Source: Paenibacillus albiflavus
GTDB lineage: Bacteria; Bacillota; Bacilli; Paenibacillales; NBRC-103111
Length of the DNA stretch: 64,000 nucleotides
Assembly: GCF_004344915.1 (NCBI RefSeq)
Contig: NZ_SKFG01000001.1
Span: 372,001 to 436,000 of the forward strand
Direction of reading: 5' to 3'
Shown here: piece after piece, positions 45,519 to 54,675 of the stretch
Numbering within the stretch: position 1 is the first letter of the stretch
Layout: every line of letters starts with the position of its first letter
Notes under the pieces: model-generated
What the model saw: only the letters and a program-made list of their open reading frames with translations
The model's database searches: none
What the model was told of the DNA's origin: nothing
Program-made: the position numbers and the translations under genes

Positions 45519-47555
45519 ATGAATTCGCAACAAACGCAAGCAAAATCATGGTCTTACCTATTTTCTCTGAAATCGTACCGTACCAAAATGATCGTTATCT
45601 TTCTCGTCATTGCACTAATACCACAGGTTATAACAAACGTTTTCTTCAATATGTACATGAAGCAAGTGTTGACAGATGAAGTTCATTCTAAAGTAAAAGG
45701 GATCGTTGAAGCTAATGTCACAGCCATTGATTACGCCGTAGATCGCAACATAACGATGCTGAAAGATATTATCGCAAAGAATGAAGTAATTAAGAGTGGC
45801 AATGAACAAGAAATTAAACATTCGCTTATACAATTTTTACAAAGTAATAGAGAAGTTGAAGATTATGTATACGTAACTAAAGATGATTGGGCCATTTCTT
45901 CCGGCTCTGCTTCAGACCAAAAGATTGACGTATCCGACCGTGAATACATTAAACAAGCCAAGCAAACGAAAAAGACGGTAATCAGCGATTTAATGGTCAG
46001 CAAAGGTTCCGGCAATAATATTATCATTATTTTTGAACCCATATTGGATGATAAGCAGAATTATATGGGCGGACTTTTCATTTCGTTAAATACAGACAAT
46101 CTATCCTCATTCACCAAAACAATCCAAATTGGTAAGAGTGGATTCGGATACTTGATGACTTCCAATGGAAATCTATTGACACATCCTGACGAGGATAAAA
46201 TAGCCAAAAATATATCCGATGTATTTGACCCAGAAGAAATAGCTAAGTTTCAAGAAACGGTTCTGAAAGATGAGCAAGGCATGTTTGAATTTACTGGCCA
46301 AGATCATATCACAAGAGAAATCAGCTATAATCTGATTCCATCAACAGGCTGGCATTTGATCACAAGCATGGTCAACGATGAAGTGTATGGCTCATTAAAA
46401 ACAATAGAAACAGCCTCGTTGTTGATCGGATTGATTACAACGATTGTAGTAGCCGCGATTGCACTCTATTTCTCTACAAAAACAACAAAACCAATCATAA
46501 ACATATCGGATACAGTGAAAAAGCTTGCAACTGGTGATTTGACACCTCGGCTTGCCGTTAATCGCAAGGACGAACTTGGTCAGCTTGCTGATAACATGAA
46601 TCAGATGCTTAATTCTTTCACCGAAATCATCGGAAAAGTTAATCTTGCTGCGGAACAACTAAGCGCCTCTTCCGAGGAGCTAACCGCTGCGGCTGTCGAA
46701 TCGGTAAGTATTTCGAAGCATATTTCACAATCGAATCAAGAAGTAGTCACAGCTGGAGAAGGCCAACTGCAAGGAGCCAAACAGACATCTATTGCGATGG
46801 GAGAAATGGCGTCTGGTGTACAAAGGATTGCAGAATCCTCGGCGTTTGTAACGGAAGCAGCGCAAACCTCAATACATGAAGTTCAGCAAGGCCGTGTTGC
46901 GATCAACCAAGCAGTTGACCAGATGAAGTCAATCAATGAATCCGTCGCAAAATCCGCACAAGATCTGCAAGCACTTGAGTCTTATTCGCAAAAAATCGGT
47001 GAAATCGTTACTATCATTACAGGAATTACCAATCAGACTGGACTTCTATCACTCAACGCCTCGATCGAAGCAGCGCGTGCTGGCGATCAAGGTCGTGGAT
47101 TTGCGGTTGTCGCAAACGAAGTGAAGAAGCTTGCTGAACAATCCTCTACATCCGCAGCGGATATTACGAAGTTAATTCAGGAAGTCCAGTCTTACACATC
47201 GCGAGCAGTTCAAGCGATGAGCAAAGGTGTTCAAGATGTTGAGAATGGTTCAGAGCTTATCAATAAAGCTGGTCAAATATTCAATCAAGTTACGATGACT
47301 TTCCAAGAAATTTCTGATCAAATCCAGGAAGTTTCGGCTGCATCAGAAGAGATGTCCGCTGGTACAGAAGAAGTAACAGCATCCATGAGCGAAATTGTCA
47401 ATATGACACAAGCTACTCACGGTTATGCCCAAGACATCTCCGATGGTTCGCAGAAGCAGCTAATCTCCATGGAAGAAATCTCAGCTTCCGCAGAGGAATT
47501 AAGCCATATGGCATTAAAACTGCAAGAGTCACTTGCCAAATTTAAGACACTTTAA
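45519..47555 (+). CDS. Methyl-accepting chemotaxis protein
   Basis: A 678-residue chemoreceptor. TM1 is at about residues 28-48 ([20 protein letters not shown]). The extracellular dCache_1 sensor spans about 50-295 with [20 protein letters not shown] and [16 protein letters not shown]2 is at about 300-320 ([18 protein letters not shown]). HAMP follows at about 322-375 ([16 protein letters not shown]), then a long cytoplasmic coiled coil with the hairpin tip [19 protein letters not shown]. The ligand is unknown; dCache domains often bind amino acids or organic acids. GGGGG precedes the ATG. It is monocistronic. Confidence 0.95.
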   Translation: MNSQQTQAKSWSYLFSLKSYRTKMIVIFLVIALIPQVITNVFFNMYMKQVLTDEVHSKVKGIVEANVTAIDYAVDRNITMLKDIIAKNEVIKSGNEQEIKHSLIQFLQSNREVEDYVYVTKDDWAISSGSASDQKIDVSDREYIKQAKQTKKTVISDLMVSKGSGNNIIIIFEPILDDKQNYMGGLFISLNTDNLSSFTKTIQIGKSGFGYLMTSNGNLLTHPDEDKIAKNISDVFDPEEIAKFQETVLKDEQGMFEFTGQDHITREISYNLIPSTGWHLITSMVNDEVYGSLKTIETASLLIGLITTIVVAAIALYFSTKTTKPIINISDTVKKLATGDLTPRLAVNRKDELGQLADNMNQMLNSFTEIIGKVNLAAEQLSASSEELTAAAVESVSISKHISQSNQEVVTAGEGQLQGAKQTSIAMGEMASGVQRIAESSAFVTEAAQTSIHEVQQGRVAINQAVDQMKSINESVAKSAQDLQALESYSQKIGEIVTIITGITNQTGLLSLNASIEAARAGDQGRGFAVVANEVKKLAEQSSTSAADITKLIQEVQSYTSRAVQAMSKGVQDVENGSELINKAGQIFNQVTMTFQEISDQIQEVSAASEEMSAGTEEVTASMSEIVNMTQATHGYAQDISDGSQKQLISMEEISASAEELSHMALKLQESLAKFKTL

Positions 47556-47585
47556 ACCCGAGCATACTATCATCCATATCTCAAA

Positions 47586-47620
47586 ACAAAGAATCCTATT
47601 CGATTGAATAGGATTCTTTG
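47586..47620. terminator. Bidirectional terminator between chemoreceptor and sugar ABC operon
   Basis: CAAAGAATCCTATTC pairs with GAATAGGATTCTTTG around a 4-base loop: a near-perfect 15-bp stem between convergent genes. Confidence 0.9.
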
Positions 47621-47640
47621 TTAATAAGCGGCTGCTCGAT

Positions 47641-48465
47641 TTATTTCACCGCGCCTGCGGTGAGCCCATCCATAAACTGCTTGGATGCAAAAAAGAAAAT
47701 AATGATCATCGGCAGAGCCGATAAGGTCAAGCCAGCGAACAGAACACTCCAATCCGTCGTGAATTCGCTGAACAACTGCAGCATACCAATCGGGATTGTT
47801 TTCTTTGCCGTGTCATGGATAAAGATAAGTGGGAAAAAGAAGTCATTCCATGCACCAATAAAATTGACAATTGCCACTGTACTAATCGCTGGCTTCATTA
47901 GGGGAACGATTACCCTGACGAGGAGCATCGAATTTGAAGCCCCATCAATTCGCGCAGCTTCTTCAAGCTCTTTGGGCAACGTTCGGAAGAAACCCGTTAG
48001 GAGAAGCACAGCGAATGGTAAACCTGACGCAACAGTGACGAAGATAACCGACCCTAGATTGTTGATTAGATTCAAGTCCTTCATCAGCATGAACAATGGA
48101 ACAAGACCAAGCTTTAAGGGGAGCATCATTCCTATTAAGAAGTAAAAGAACAATGCGCCATTCCACTTGAAATTGAATCGTGCAATGTAATAGGATACCA
48201 GAACCGCGCAAATGACAACGAGCGCCACCGCCGACACACTAACAAATACGCTATTTTTAATATAGGAAGCATAGTTTAAATTGACGAACAGCTTCTCATA
48301 CGAAACAAAACTTAGTTTATTCGATAGTCCTAGTGGATTTTTGAAGATTTCGATATTTGGCTTCAGCGATGAAAGCAGCATCATCAGAATCGGAAATATA
48401 CACACGATTGCATATAGGCAGGCGATTACATAAATGATGATGCGTTTGATTGAACTCTCTCTCAT
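47641..48465 (-). CDS. Carbohydrate ABC transporter permease (MalG type)
   Basis: A 274-residue inner-membrane permease of the CUT1 class, six helices, with the EAA loop ELEEAARIDGASNSMLLVRVIVPLMKP. It is the third gene of a binding protein-permease-permease operon. No ATPase gene is adjacent, as is usual where a shared MsmX-type ATPase energises several CUT1 importers. Confidence 0.94.
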   Translation of the reverse strand: MRESSIKRIIIYVIACLYAIVCIFPILMMLLSSLKPNIEIFKNPLGLSNKLSFVSYEKLFVNLNYASYIKNSVFVSVSAVALVVICAVLVSYYIARFNFKWNGALFFYFLIGMMLPLKLGLVPLFMLMKDLNLINNLGSVIFVTVASGLPFAVLLLTGFFRTLPKELEEAARIDGASNSMLLVRVIVPLMKPAISTVAIVNFIGAWNDFFFPLIFIHDTAKKTIPIGMLQLFSEFTTDWSVLFAGLTLSALPMIIIFFFASKQFMDGLTAGAVK

Positions 48466-48482
48466 ATGTCTCGTCCCCCCTT

Positions 48483-49385
48483 CTAATGCTCCGTGGCGTT
48501 TCGGTTCACATAGGACATAAAAATCGCGGAAATGGAAGCAATAATGAAGAACATCACCACTGCCAATGCTGAGCCTACGCCGAGTGCCCCAGACTCTCCG
48601 CTGCTGCTGCCAAATGCGGTCCGATAGAAGAATACCGCAAGTAAATCGGTAGAATGGTACGGTTCACCGCCTGATCCTTGCATCGCGTACACCAGCTCGA
48701 ATGCCTCGAAAGATTGGATGAAGGTCAATACGACGACAATAACGATTTGTTGAAACATCATCGGTAAAATGACCGACCGAATTTTGCGGAAGCCAGTCGC
48801 TCCGTCTATTGTAGCTGCTTCAACAACTTCATGTGAAATGGATTGAAGACCCGCTAAGAAGATGAGCATGATAAACCCGATCGCAAACCAGCAATTGACC
48901 AGAATAACCGTAATAAGCGCAGTGCTCGTTGAGCCTAGCCAAGGCATTGCCCAGCTTTCCAAACCGATGCCTTTGAGTAATGCATACAGAACCCCTGTGT
49001 TCGGCGTTAGAATCAGTTTCCATAGGAACCCGACTACAATAACCGATAGCAATCTTGGCAAAAAGTAGGCGATTTTGAAGAATTGCGCTCCCTTAATCTT
49101 CTTGTAGACGATATAAGCGAGAACAAAGGCAATCCCATTCTGCACTACCATTTCGACAACGAAATAAATTACGTTGTTTGTGATTGCATTCCAGAACATT
49201 TCTCTGTAAGGATCTGTCGTAAAGAGTGCAGTGAAGTTGGCAAAGCTATTGAATTCCCCCATTACCATGCCCTTCCAGTCAAATAGACTGTAAGTGAAAG
49301 CGGCAAAAATCGGGTACACCATAAACAAAGAGTAGAAAATCAAAGCCGGAAGAGGAAATAGATGGATAATCCGATTTTTCCACAC
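48483..49385 (-). CDS. Carbohydrate ABC transporter permease (MalF/UgpA type)
   Basis: A 300-residue partner permease with the EAA loop EVVEAATIDGATGFRKIRSVILPMM and helices such as LPALIFYSLFMVYPIFAAFTY. I place the start at the GTG at 49385, which has GAGGTG 9 bases upstream; a GTG four codons earlier (49397) is too close to that binding site. Confidence 0.92.
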   Translation of the reverse strand: MWKNRIIHLFPLPALIFYSLFMVYPIFAAFTYSLFDWKGMVMGEFNSFANFTALFTTDPYREMFWNAITNNVIYFVVEMVVQNGIAFVLAYIVYKKIKGAQFFKIAYFLPRLLSVIVVGFLWKLILTPNTGVLYALLKGIGLESWAMPWLGSTSTALITVILVNCWFAIGFIMLIFLAGLQSISHEVVEAATIDGATGFRKIRSVILPMMFQQIVIVVVLTFIQSFEAFELVYAMQGSGGEPYHSTDLLAVFFYRTAFGSSSGESGALGVGSALAVVMFFIIASISAIFMSYVNRNATEH

Positions 49386-49431
49386 AGAGAAATACACCTC
49401 GCTTCATGCAGAATCTTAAGTCATCAAATCT

Positions 49432-50694
49432 TTATTTCTTTGCGTTTGTATCCAGAACCTTCTGTGTTTCTTCAATAACTTGCGCTGGAGTCAGCTTTTT
49501 CAGGAACATACCTTGCAGTGCGTTCTCAAGTGTTGATTTACCAGTTGGCGAGCCTGCACCCATATACATAAGAGCAATATATGGCGTTGGGTTGCTTGCG
49601 GATAACTGGATAATTTTATTTGCGAGCGGATCTGTTGTTTCAACACCTGGAAGCGCTGGCGTCAGTTTCAGATCGCTAGCGACAATCGTTGCAAAATCCT
49701 TGGTGGATATGAATTCCAGCCATTTCTTAGCTGCTTCCTTGTTCTTGGACTTGGCATTAATTCCCCATGAGCCGTCAACCCATGTCGTAACCGTTGACTT
49801 GCCGCCTGTTGCCGATGGAATTGGGAATACGTCCATATCGAGGTCCGGATTCATCTGTTTAAGTGATGCAAACTCCCATTGCCCCATTACCATCATCGCT
49901 GCTACTTCAGATGCGAACATCGTGCGCATTTCATCCATGCCAATACCTTCATAATTTGCCGGGAAGTAAGGTGTAAGCGTTGTCATCATTTCAATTGATT
50001 TGAGATAATTCGGGTCGTTTAGTTTGGCTTCGCCTTTCGGGAACTTCTCCGCGAAATCCTGGCCGTAGAAAGCAGGTCCTAATGCACCCTGAGTTAAGGA
50101 CAATATCCATGCATCTTTGGAGCCGAATGCAAATGGCGTAATATTTTTTTGCTTCAGCGTTTCTGCGAGCTTGGTGAACTCATCCCATGTCTTAGGCTCT
50201 TCCAAATTATTCGCTTTAAAAATTTTCTTATTGTACATAACCGATGTTGTACTTAATACGTACGGCACACCGTATTGTTTGTTGTCTGTACCCTGTGCGA
50301 CCTTGAGTTGATCTGCACTGTACTGATCCAATCCTTTTAGGCCGTCAAGCGGTTCCAAATAGCCTGCGTCAGCCATCGTTTTGGCACCACCGTAAGGGCG
50401 AAGCATGATGATATCCGCTGCGGAATCCGTCTTGAGTGCAGTTGCAAGCGTTGTATTGTATTCTGTCGCTTTTACAGGCTTATACTCAAATTCAATGTTT
50501 GGATTCGTTTTTTGGAACTCAGCAAACAACTTCTTATACACGTCTGTCTCGATTTGATCTGCACGCCAGCTTGTAAGTGTCAATGTTACTTTTTCATTAG
50601 ACGCAGAGTTGGATGCATCACCACTACTGCAAGCGCTTACAAGCATTGCAGTAGACAAAGCCAGAACTGCGATCGAACCTTTCTTATTTCTCAT
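49432..50694 (-). CDS. Extracellular sugar-binding lipoprotein (ABC transporter)
   Basis: Signal peptide with lipobox LVSAC, then a family 1 solute-binding protein of 420 residues (VTLTLTSWRADQIETDVYKKLFAEF, YGVPYVLSTTSVMYNKKIF, LEEPKTWDEFTKLAETLK, WVDGSWGINAKSKNKEAAKKWL). This class binds oligosaccharides or glycerol-3-phosphate derivatives; the ligand is unknown. It is the first gene of the CUT1 operon, with its own promoter. Confidence 0.93.
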   Translation of the reverse strand: MRNKKGSIAVLALSTAMLVSACSSGDASNSASNEKVTLTLTSWRADQIETDVYKKLFAEFQKTNPNIEFEYKPVKATEYNTTLATALKTDSAADIIMLRPYGGAKTMADAGYLEPLDGLKGLDQYSADQLKVAQGTDNKQYGVPYVLSTTSVMYNKKIFKANNLEEPKTWDEFTKLAETLKQKNITPFAFGSKDAWILSLTQGALGPAFYGQDFAEKFPKGEAKLNDPNYLKSIEMMTTLTPYFPANYEGIGMDEMRTMFASEVAAMMVMGQWEFASLKQMNPDLDMDVFPIPSATGGKSTVTTWVDGSWGINAKSKNKEAAKKWLEFISTKDFATIVASDLKLTPALPGVETTDPLANKIIQLSASNPTPYIALMYMGAGSPTGKSTLENALQGMFLKKLTPAQVIEETQKVLDTNAKK

Positions 50695-50757
50695 CCTATA
50701 TTCCCCCTGTTAATCGTTTTGAACGAACTCATGACTGAATTCTAAGTTCATACCCTT

Positions 50758-50788
50758 ATTATATAGCTGACCTAAATGAAATTGTCAA
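50758..50788 (-). promoter_or_regulatory. Promoter of the sugar ABC operon
   Basis: On the minus strand a perfect TTGACA (50783-50788) precedes overlapping -10 candidates TATATA (17-bp spacer) and TATAAT (19-bp spacer). I saw no clear cre (CcpA) site. Confidence 0.7.
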
Positions 50789-50811
50789 TAATTTTCGGAA
50801 TTGTTGAAATA

Positions 50812-50990
50812 TTATTTCACCGGTCTTGACAGTAACCGGCTTTTTCGATCTAAACTGTAGCTGATAAAGGTCAGCAAAGATGCGGTGATCGCCACGATCC
50901 CTCCGAACCAGGCAACATCGATTATTTCCTTATTCGTCGTGACAAATCCCCCAAGTGCTGAGCCAAACGCGATACCTATGTTTACAGAAA
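50812..50990 (-). pseudogene. C-terminal remnant of an MFS transporter
   Basis: The reading frame encodes about 58 residues with the helix-11/12 pattern of drug:H+ antiporters: VNIGIAFGSALGGFV, then VAWFGGIVAITASLLTFISY and a basic tail. The first ~330 residues and any start codon are missing. The frame upstream runs through non-coding promoter sequence. A MerR-type promoter lies 20 bp ahead and reads into it, so an internal deletion has probably fused the promoter region to the gene's last part. Confidence 0.78.
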
Positions 50991-51010
50991 CATTCTCTTT
51001 GTCTTTAACG

Positions 51011-51041
51011 AGTATAACTTTACAGTTAAGGGGAGAGTCAA
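51011..51041 (-). promoter_or_regulatory. MerR-type promoter (19-bp spacer) ahead of the MFS remnant
   Basis: On the minus strand TTGACT (51036-51041) and TATACT (51011-51016) are 19 bp apart, the long spacer typical of MerR-family activators. The spacer contains CTTAACTGTAAAG, an imperfect dyad. No merR-type gene other than glnR lies nearby. Confidence 0.7.
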
Positions 51042-51062
51042 GCATTGCATACTTTGCAACAA

Positions 51063-51097
51063 AAAGAAAAAACCCATGTCTTTTTGAACATGAGTTT
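51063..51097 (-). terminator. Histidine kinase gene terminator
   Basis: On the minus strand AACTCATGT pairs with ACATGGGTT, followed by TTTTTCTTTTTG. Confidence 0.8.
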
Positions 51098-51142
51098 AAG
51101 ATTATTACCTTGACAATCCATCTCAACATAGGAGTAGACTTC

Positions 51143-52408
51143 TTAATCCACCCTCCTATATTCGTCAACCGCAGGAAGAATCACAAGTGCAGTAGTGCCC
51201 TTACCCTCGATGCTCTGGAACTCTAATGTCCCATTGATGGCTTGGATAATCCTAAACGCGACCATAAGACCGAGTCCTGTGCCATTCGTTTTTGTAGAGT
51301 AAAAAGGGGTACCTAATATCGCGAGTTGTTCAGACGTCATTCCTACCCCGTTGTCATGAATGTTTATACAAACTTTATTCAATTGACGATAGGCTTTTAT
51401 CGAAACTTGCCCTTTGTCCGTTGAAGCTTCAATTGCGTTCTTCACGATATTCATCATTGCTTGTTTTATTTTCAACTGTTCTGCTTGAATCCATAGGTTG
51501 TCTTCAGCGTCCACATGCAAGTCCACATTCTTCGATTGAGCAAATGGATCTGCAGATTCTTTAACTTGATTTAATAGTTCGGCTATCGAGAATACTTCAA
51601 TCGTTTCGATTTGGGGTTTGGAATAATTGAGGAAATTATGAATGATATATTCCATACGGTTTAGTTCAACCATGGATATCTCCAGATATTGCTTCCCCTT
51701 CCCTTCCGCATTGCTTAATAAGAGCTGTATAAAACCTTTAATTGAAGTGAGCGGGGAACGAATTTCATGCGCTACAGAAGCAGCTAATTGGCTGGTTATA
51801 TTTAACTTTTCACTCCGAATGATTTGTTCTTGCATCGAAATTGCTTTAATGGTTACTTCCATCAACAAAACAGACATGCACATCGAAATCAAATGTAATA
51901 GACAAATCTGAAAAGAAATAGCTACGGAATAAAACTCGTCCGTCTGATGAGTAAAAAAGGATGTACACCATGATATGATAAATGCTGACAACGTTAAAAG
52001 TATGCAAATGATAAATCGAGTTTTCGGGGGTCTTCTTTTAAACCGATTAGCCATAAGAGAAGCAGCAGCGAAGATAACAATTGAACTGATGAAGCTTATA
52101 AAAAATCCATCCATACCAATAAAAAAACGGCATACTAGCAAAAATACAAGAGAGATGATTCCCCCCTTATAACCTCCATATAAAGCAGAGATGATTAATG
52201 GAATGCTTCTAAGATCACTGTCAAAGTCATTGGTAATCATAGTCGGCAAGAGCATGGATAAAACAATTGCCGTCCCGCAAGTTAATCCCAGCAGCGTTTG
52301 CCGAAATTTGTCCTTAACGTAGAAGGTTTTGTTCGTAATACAAATAAATTGGTAGAGCAAAAGCGGAAATAAAATATCAATAATATCCAGTATCAGATCT
52401 TTTAACAT
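51143..52408 (-). CDS. Orphan sensor histidine kinase (5TM-LYT type, sporulation-kinase-like)
   Basis: A 421-residue membrane kinase. Residues 1-200 form a 5TM/LYT-like sensor with about six helices (LTCGTAIVLSMLLPTM, SIPLIISALYGGYKGGIISLVFLLV). HisKA follows with SVAHEIRSPLTSIKGFIQL (phosphoacceptor His), then HATPase_c with MNIVKNAIEAS (N box), DNGVGM (G1) and GTGLGLMVA (G2). This layout matches KinB/KinD-like kinases that feed the sporulation phosphorelay. No response regulator is adjacent. The start is the ATG at 52408 after GGGGTGG. Confidence 0.9.
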   Translation of the reverse strand: MLKDLILDIIDILFPLLLYQFICITNKTFYVKDKFRQTLLGLTCGTAIVLSMLLPTMITNDFDSDLRSIPLIISALYGGYKGGIISLVFLLVCRFFIGMDGFFISFISSIVIFAAASLMANRFKRRPPKTRFIICILLTLSAFIISWCTSFFTHQTDEFYSVAISFQICLLHLISMCMSVLLMEVTIKAISMQEQIIRSEKLNITSQLAASVAHEIRSPLTSIKGFIQLLLSNAEGKGKQYLEISMVELNRMEYIIHNFLNYSKPQIETIEVFSIAELLNQVKESADPFAQSKNVDLHVDAEDNLWIQAEQLKIKQAMMNIVKNAIEASTDKGQVSIKAYRQLNKVCINIHDNGVGMTSEQLAILGTPFYSTKTNGTGLGLMVAFRIIQAINGTLEFQSIEGKGTTALVILPAVDEYRRVD

Positions 52409-52491
52409 AGAATACCACCCCAAGCACTAAATTCGACATGGAATGGCATTTTTCCTTTTTATGGAATCTATATCTGTGAAGCCAGAACATG

Positions 52492-53277
52492 CTAGGGTCT
52501 GGTACCGATGACGACGGTAGCGTCCAGTTCGTCATATCTGGCCACATGCGGGGTCAGCCCTTCACGAGCGAAGATATCGACGGTTAAAGGCACCTGCTGA
52601 TCACTCGTCTCAACCAACAGATGACCGCCTGGAACCAGCCAGAGTACCGCCTCGGCTGCCACTCGTCGCATAACGGTAAGCCCGTCTTCGCCTCCATCGA
52701 GCGCCACCCGGGCCTCATGTATGCGGGCCTCCGATGGAAGCAACCTGATCGATTCGGTAGGCACGTAAGGTACATTTGCGACCAGAATATCGACGCAACC
52801 CCGCAATGTGGCAGGCAGTGGCCCGAAGAGGTCACCTTCATAGACGTGACCACCTATGGCAGTAATGTTGCTACGAGTACATCTTACTGCGACGGGATCG
52901 ATGTCAACGGCGTGTAACTCGATCCGCTCTAGTGCTGCAGCCAGTGCAGCACCCAATGCACCAGAGCCGCAACAGAGGTCCACCACTACGGCTCCTGTGC
53001 GTGCAAGGGCAATAGCTTGACGAACAAGAAACTCTGTGCGGGGGCGAGGTACAAAGACACCAGAGTCCACCGCAATCCGCAGACCACAGAACTCTGTCCA
53101 ACCGATGATGTGCTCAAGTGGGAAACCTGCAATTCGCCGATTTACCATAGCGACGAGGTCCTCCTGAGTCTGTGCCGTAGAAATGAGCAACCGAGCCTCA
53201 TCTTCAGCGAAAACACAACCTGCGTCCCGAAGCTTAGTTACGATGAGCGTATAAATGGTATCTTCAATATAAGCCAT
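52492..53277 (-). CDS. PrmC-related protein-(glutamine-N5) methyltransferase paralogue
   Basis: A 261-residue methyltransferase. An N-terminal PrmC-like helical domain (FPLEHIIGWTEFCGLRIAV, PRPRTEFLV) is followed by motif I VVDLCCGSGALGAAL and motif IV NVPYVP. True PrmC has NPPY; the N-x-PYVP variant plus ARIHEARVALDGGEDGL marks the related family of putative N5-glutamine methyltransferases, known mainly from Actinobacteria. The gene is markedly more GC-rich than its surroundings, consistent with horizontal transfer. The start is the ATG at 53277 after GAGGGGG. Target protein unknown. Confidence 0.85.
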   Translation of the reverse strand: MAYIEDTIYTLIVTKLRDAGCVFAEDEARLLISTAQTQEDLVAMVNRRIAGFPLEHIIGWTEFCGLRIAVDSGVFVPRPRTEFLVRQAIALARTGAVVVDLCCGSGALGAALAAALERIELHAVDIDPVAVRCTRSNITAIGGHVYEGDLFGPLPATLRGCVDILVANVPYVPTESIRLLPSEARIHEARVALDGGEDGLTVMRRVAAEAVLWLVPGGHLLVETSDQQVPLTVDIFAREGLTPHVARYDELDATVVIGTRP

Positions 53278-53349
53278 AAATCCCCCTCTTCCTGGAACAC
53301 TATAAATCATCACGTCTTTTATTCCTGTTGTCTTCTCCATTTCTGATCA

Positions 53350-53625
53350 CTAATTAAGAATTAGGTTAAAGCTATTCCAAGAAAGATATATACATATTAC
53401 GGCCAGAATAAAGAAGATAGCAGAAATTTTAATATTTTTCCTCATTTTTATTCCAAATGTACAAAAGAAAATAGCTGCAGCTAATTTAGCAATTGATTGA
53501 TAATACCCGTTTGAAAAGAACGAACTGCTAAAAATAATCGAAATAAGCAAAGTTACTGAAATAAGTAGTTTAAACCACAATGGTTCTCTCAAGAATTGCT
53601 TATACATAAATTTAATCCATTGCAT
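53350..53625 (-). CDS. Small membrane protein, unknown function
   Basis: 91 residues with three predicted helices (LWFKLLISVTLLISIIF, SIAKLAAAIFFCTFGI, ISAIFFILAVICIYLSW) and a basic N-terminus. GGAGG lies upstream. I do not recognise a family. It is 26 bp downstream of the HAD phosphatase gene and on the same strand, so the two may share a transcript, or one cassette. Confidence 0.65.
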   Translation of the reverse strand: MQWIKFMYKQFLREPLWFKLLISVTLLISIIFSSSFFSNGYYQSIAKLAAAIFFCTFGIKMRKNIKISAIFFILAVICIYLSWNSFNLILN

Positions 53626-53651
53626 AACATCATCCTACCTCCATCTTCATC

Positions 53652-54197
53652 TTACAAATTAATCTTATTCTTTAATATCCAATTTACTGCATCCAAAATA
53701 TCTTCTGCTATATAATCAGGTCTTGTTTGTATCCAATTTTTTCTATACTTTGTTAATGACGCTTCTCCCCAGCCTGTTCTTACAATTATCTTTTGTGCTC
53801 CTACCGCATGTGCAACAAGCATATCGGTATCGCCTACATCTCCAATAACTATACATCTCGTCAAATCTAAATGATGTTGTTCTGACGCTTCTATTAACAT
53901 TCCGGATTTCGGTTTTCTACAATTACATTCTTGTTCATGCGGACATATATATGCTTGATCAAATCCGAATTTAGTGAATTGTTCTGTAAACTCTTCAATT
54001 GTTGCTTCACCACGTGAAATTCTATACTGATTGCTAATAGCAAAAACTTTGAGTCCGACTCTCTTGAGAAGATTTATAGCTTCTTGAGCATTTGGAAACA
54101 ACTTAAAATCTTTTGGATGGATAAAATGACAAGTTCCACCAATTGTTCCATCCCTGTCAATAAAGACTGCTTGCACGTCAAAAGTTTGTCTAGTCAA
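53652..54197 (-). CDS. HAD-IIIA phosphatase (GmhB/HisB-N-like)
   Basis: A 181-residue HAD phosphatase of the heptose-bisphosphate/histidinol-phosphate type. Motif I is FIDRDGT (Asp14, Asp16), then SNQ (motif II), the zinc-binding loop CPHEQECNCRKP with the lysine of motif III, and GDVGDTDMLVA (motif IV). The substrate is likely a sugar or polyol phosphate; no other heptose genes are nearby. It starts with TTG at 54197 after AAAGGAT, 28 bp from the attC-like element E1, as expected for a cassette gene. Confidence 0.85.
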   Translation of the reverse strand: MTRQTFDVQAVFIDRDGTIGGTCHFIHPKDFKLFPNAQEAINLLKRVGLKVFAISNQYRISRGEATIEEFTEQFTKFGFDQAYICPHEQECNCRKPKSGMLIEASEQHHLDLTRCIVIGDVGDTDMLVAHAVGAQKIIVRTGWGEASLTKYRKNWIQTRPDYIAEDILDAVNWILKNKINL

Positions 54198-54225
54198 GTT
54201 TTAGTATCCTTTCTTAGCGAATTCA

Positions 54226-54318
54226 CAAAACGTTCTTGTATCTACAAACCCACTTCATTAAAAACCCTCAAGCAGACCAAGATGCGTCAGATAAGAAGCG
54301 CAGGAATGTTGTTAAATG
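54226..54318 (-). repeat. attC-like element E1
   Basis: A 93-bp member of the family. In gene sense it opens with ATTTAAC, a full match to the integron R-box RYYYAAC, and closes with AACGTTTTGT. It separates the toxin-antitoxin module from the HAD gene. It is shorter than the other copies but its last 47 bp align to them without gaps. Confidence 0.6.
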
Positions 54319-54372
54319 ATGTAGCTACCCCCTGAATATCTCACAGTCTTTAATCGTTATTTCAATATTGTT

Positions 54373-54401
54373 TTGATACATGTTTTTTCATGTGTTATTA
54401 T
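54373..54401 (+). promoter_or_regulatory. Promoter of the putative antitoxin RNA
   Basis: TTGATA (54373-54378) and TATTAT (54396-54401) with a 17-bp spacer, reading toward the toxin gene's 3' end. Confidence 0.6.
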
Positions 54402-54407
54402 ATATTT

Positions 54408-54523
54408 AATAAAGACCAAGTGCTCGAACACTTGGTCAGTACAATTGGCTTGGATGGTCTTTTCCCTTCGAGTCATTCAGGAAAACCAAACCCACCTTCG
54501 TCTTCTAATCTAGGGTGGGTTTA
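54408..54523 (+). ncRNA. Putative antisense RNA antitoxin of a type I module
   Basis: Predicted RNA of about 115 nt from the promoter at 54373-54401 to the hairpin AAACCCACC...GGTGGGTTT at 54487-54523. It is antisense to the 3' part of the toxin transcript, like RatA against txpA or SR4 against bsrG in Bacillus. It would begin with the stem GACCAAGTG/CACTTGGTC (54414-54437), which on the other strand could end the toxin mRNA. Boundaries are inferred from motifs. Confidence 0.5.
54487..54523. terminator. Hairpin downstream of the toxin stop codon
   Basis: AAACCCACC pairs with GGTGGGTTT around a 19-base loop. It best serves as the antisense RNA's terminator; the tail on the toxin strand is poor in T. 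Confidence 0.65.
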
Positions 54524-54619
54524 TTACTTTCTCTTGTTATTATGATTAATGTAAGTTAAAAGAGCAAGAATAAATGATCCGAATAGGAACATTATCGTTA
54601 ATGCATCCTTCACTTCCAT
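54524..54619 (-). CDS. Putative holin-like toxin (type I toxin-antitoxin)
   Basis: A 31-residue peptide: a short charged start (MEVKDALT), one hydrophobic helix (IMFLFGSFILALLTYI) and a basic tail (NHNNKRK). The D-A-L-x-x-M-F-x-F-G-x-F-I-L-A-L-L pattern is that of the small holin-like toxins of Bacillus and Paenibacillus. A very strong AAGGAGG (54627-54633) precedes the ATG. Expected to depolarise the membrane when the antitoxin RNA is lost. An 11-base sequence beside the ribosome binding site (54634-54644) is repeated inverted at 54461-54471, so the mRNA 5' and 3' ends could pair and limit translation. Confidence 0.85.
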   Translation of the reverse strand: MEVKDALTIMFLFGSFILALLTYINHNNKRK

Positions 54620-54675
54620 GGCTTCACCTCCTTTCGAAGGGAAACCATGCCCACCCAAGATTCAATTGTAGTTAT

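Noticed and set aside
50991-51168. Upstream extension of the MFS remnant as a 118-residue protein
   Set aside because: The extra codons translate a MerR-type promoter, a terminator and the histidine kinase 3' end.
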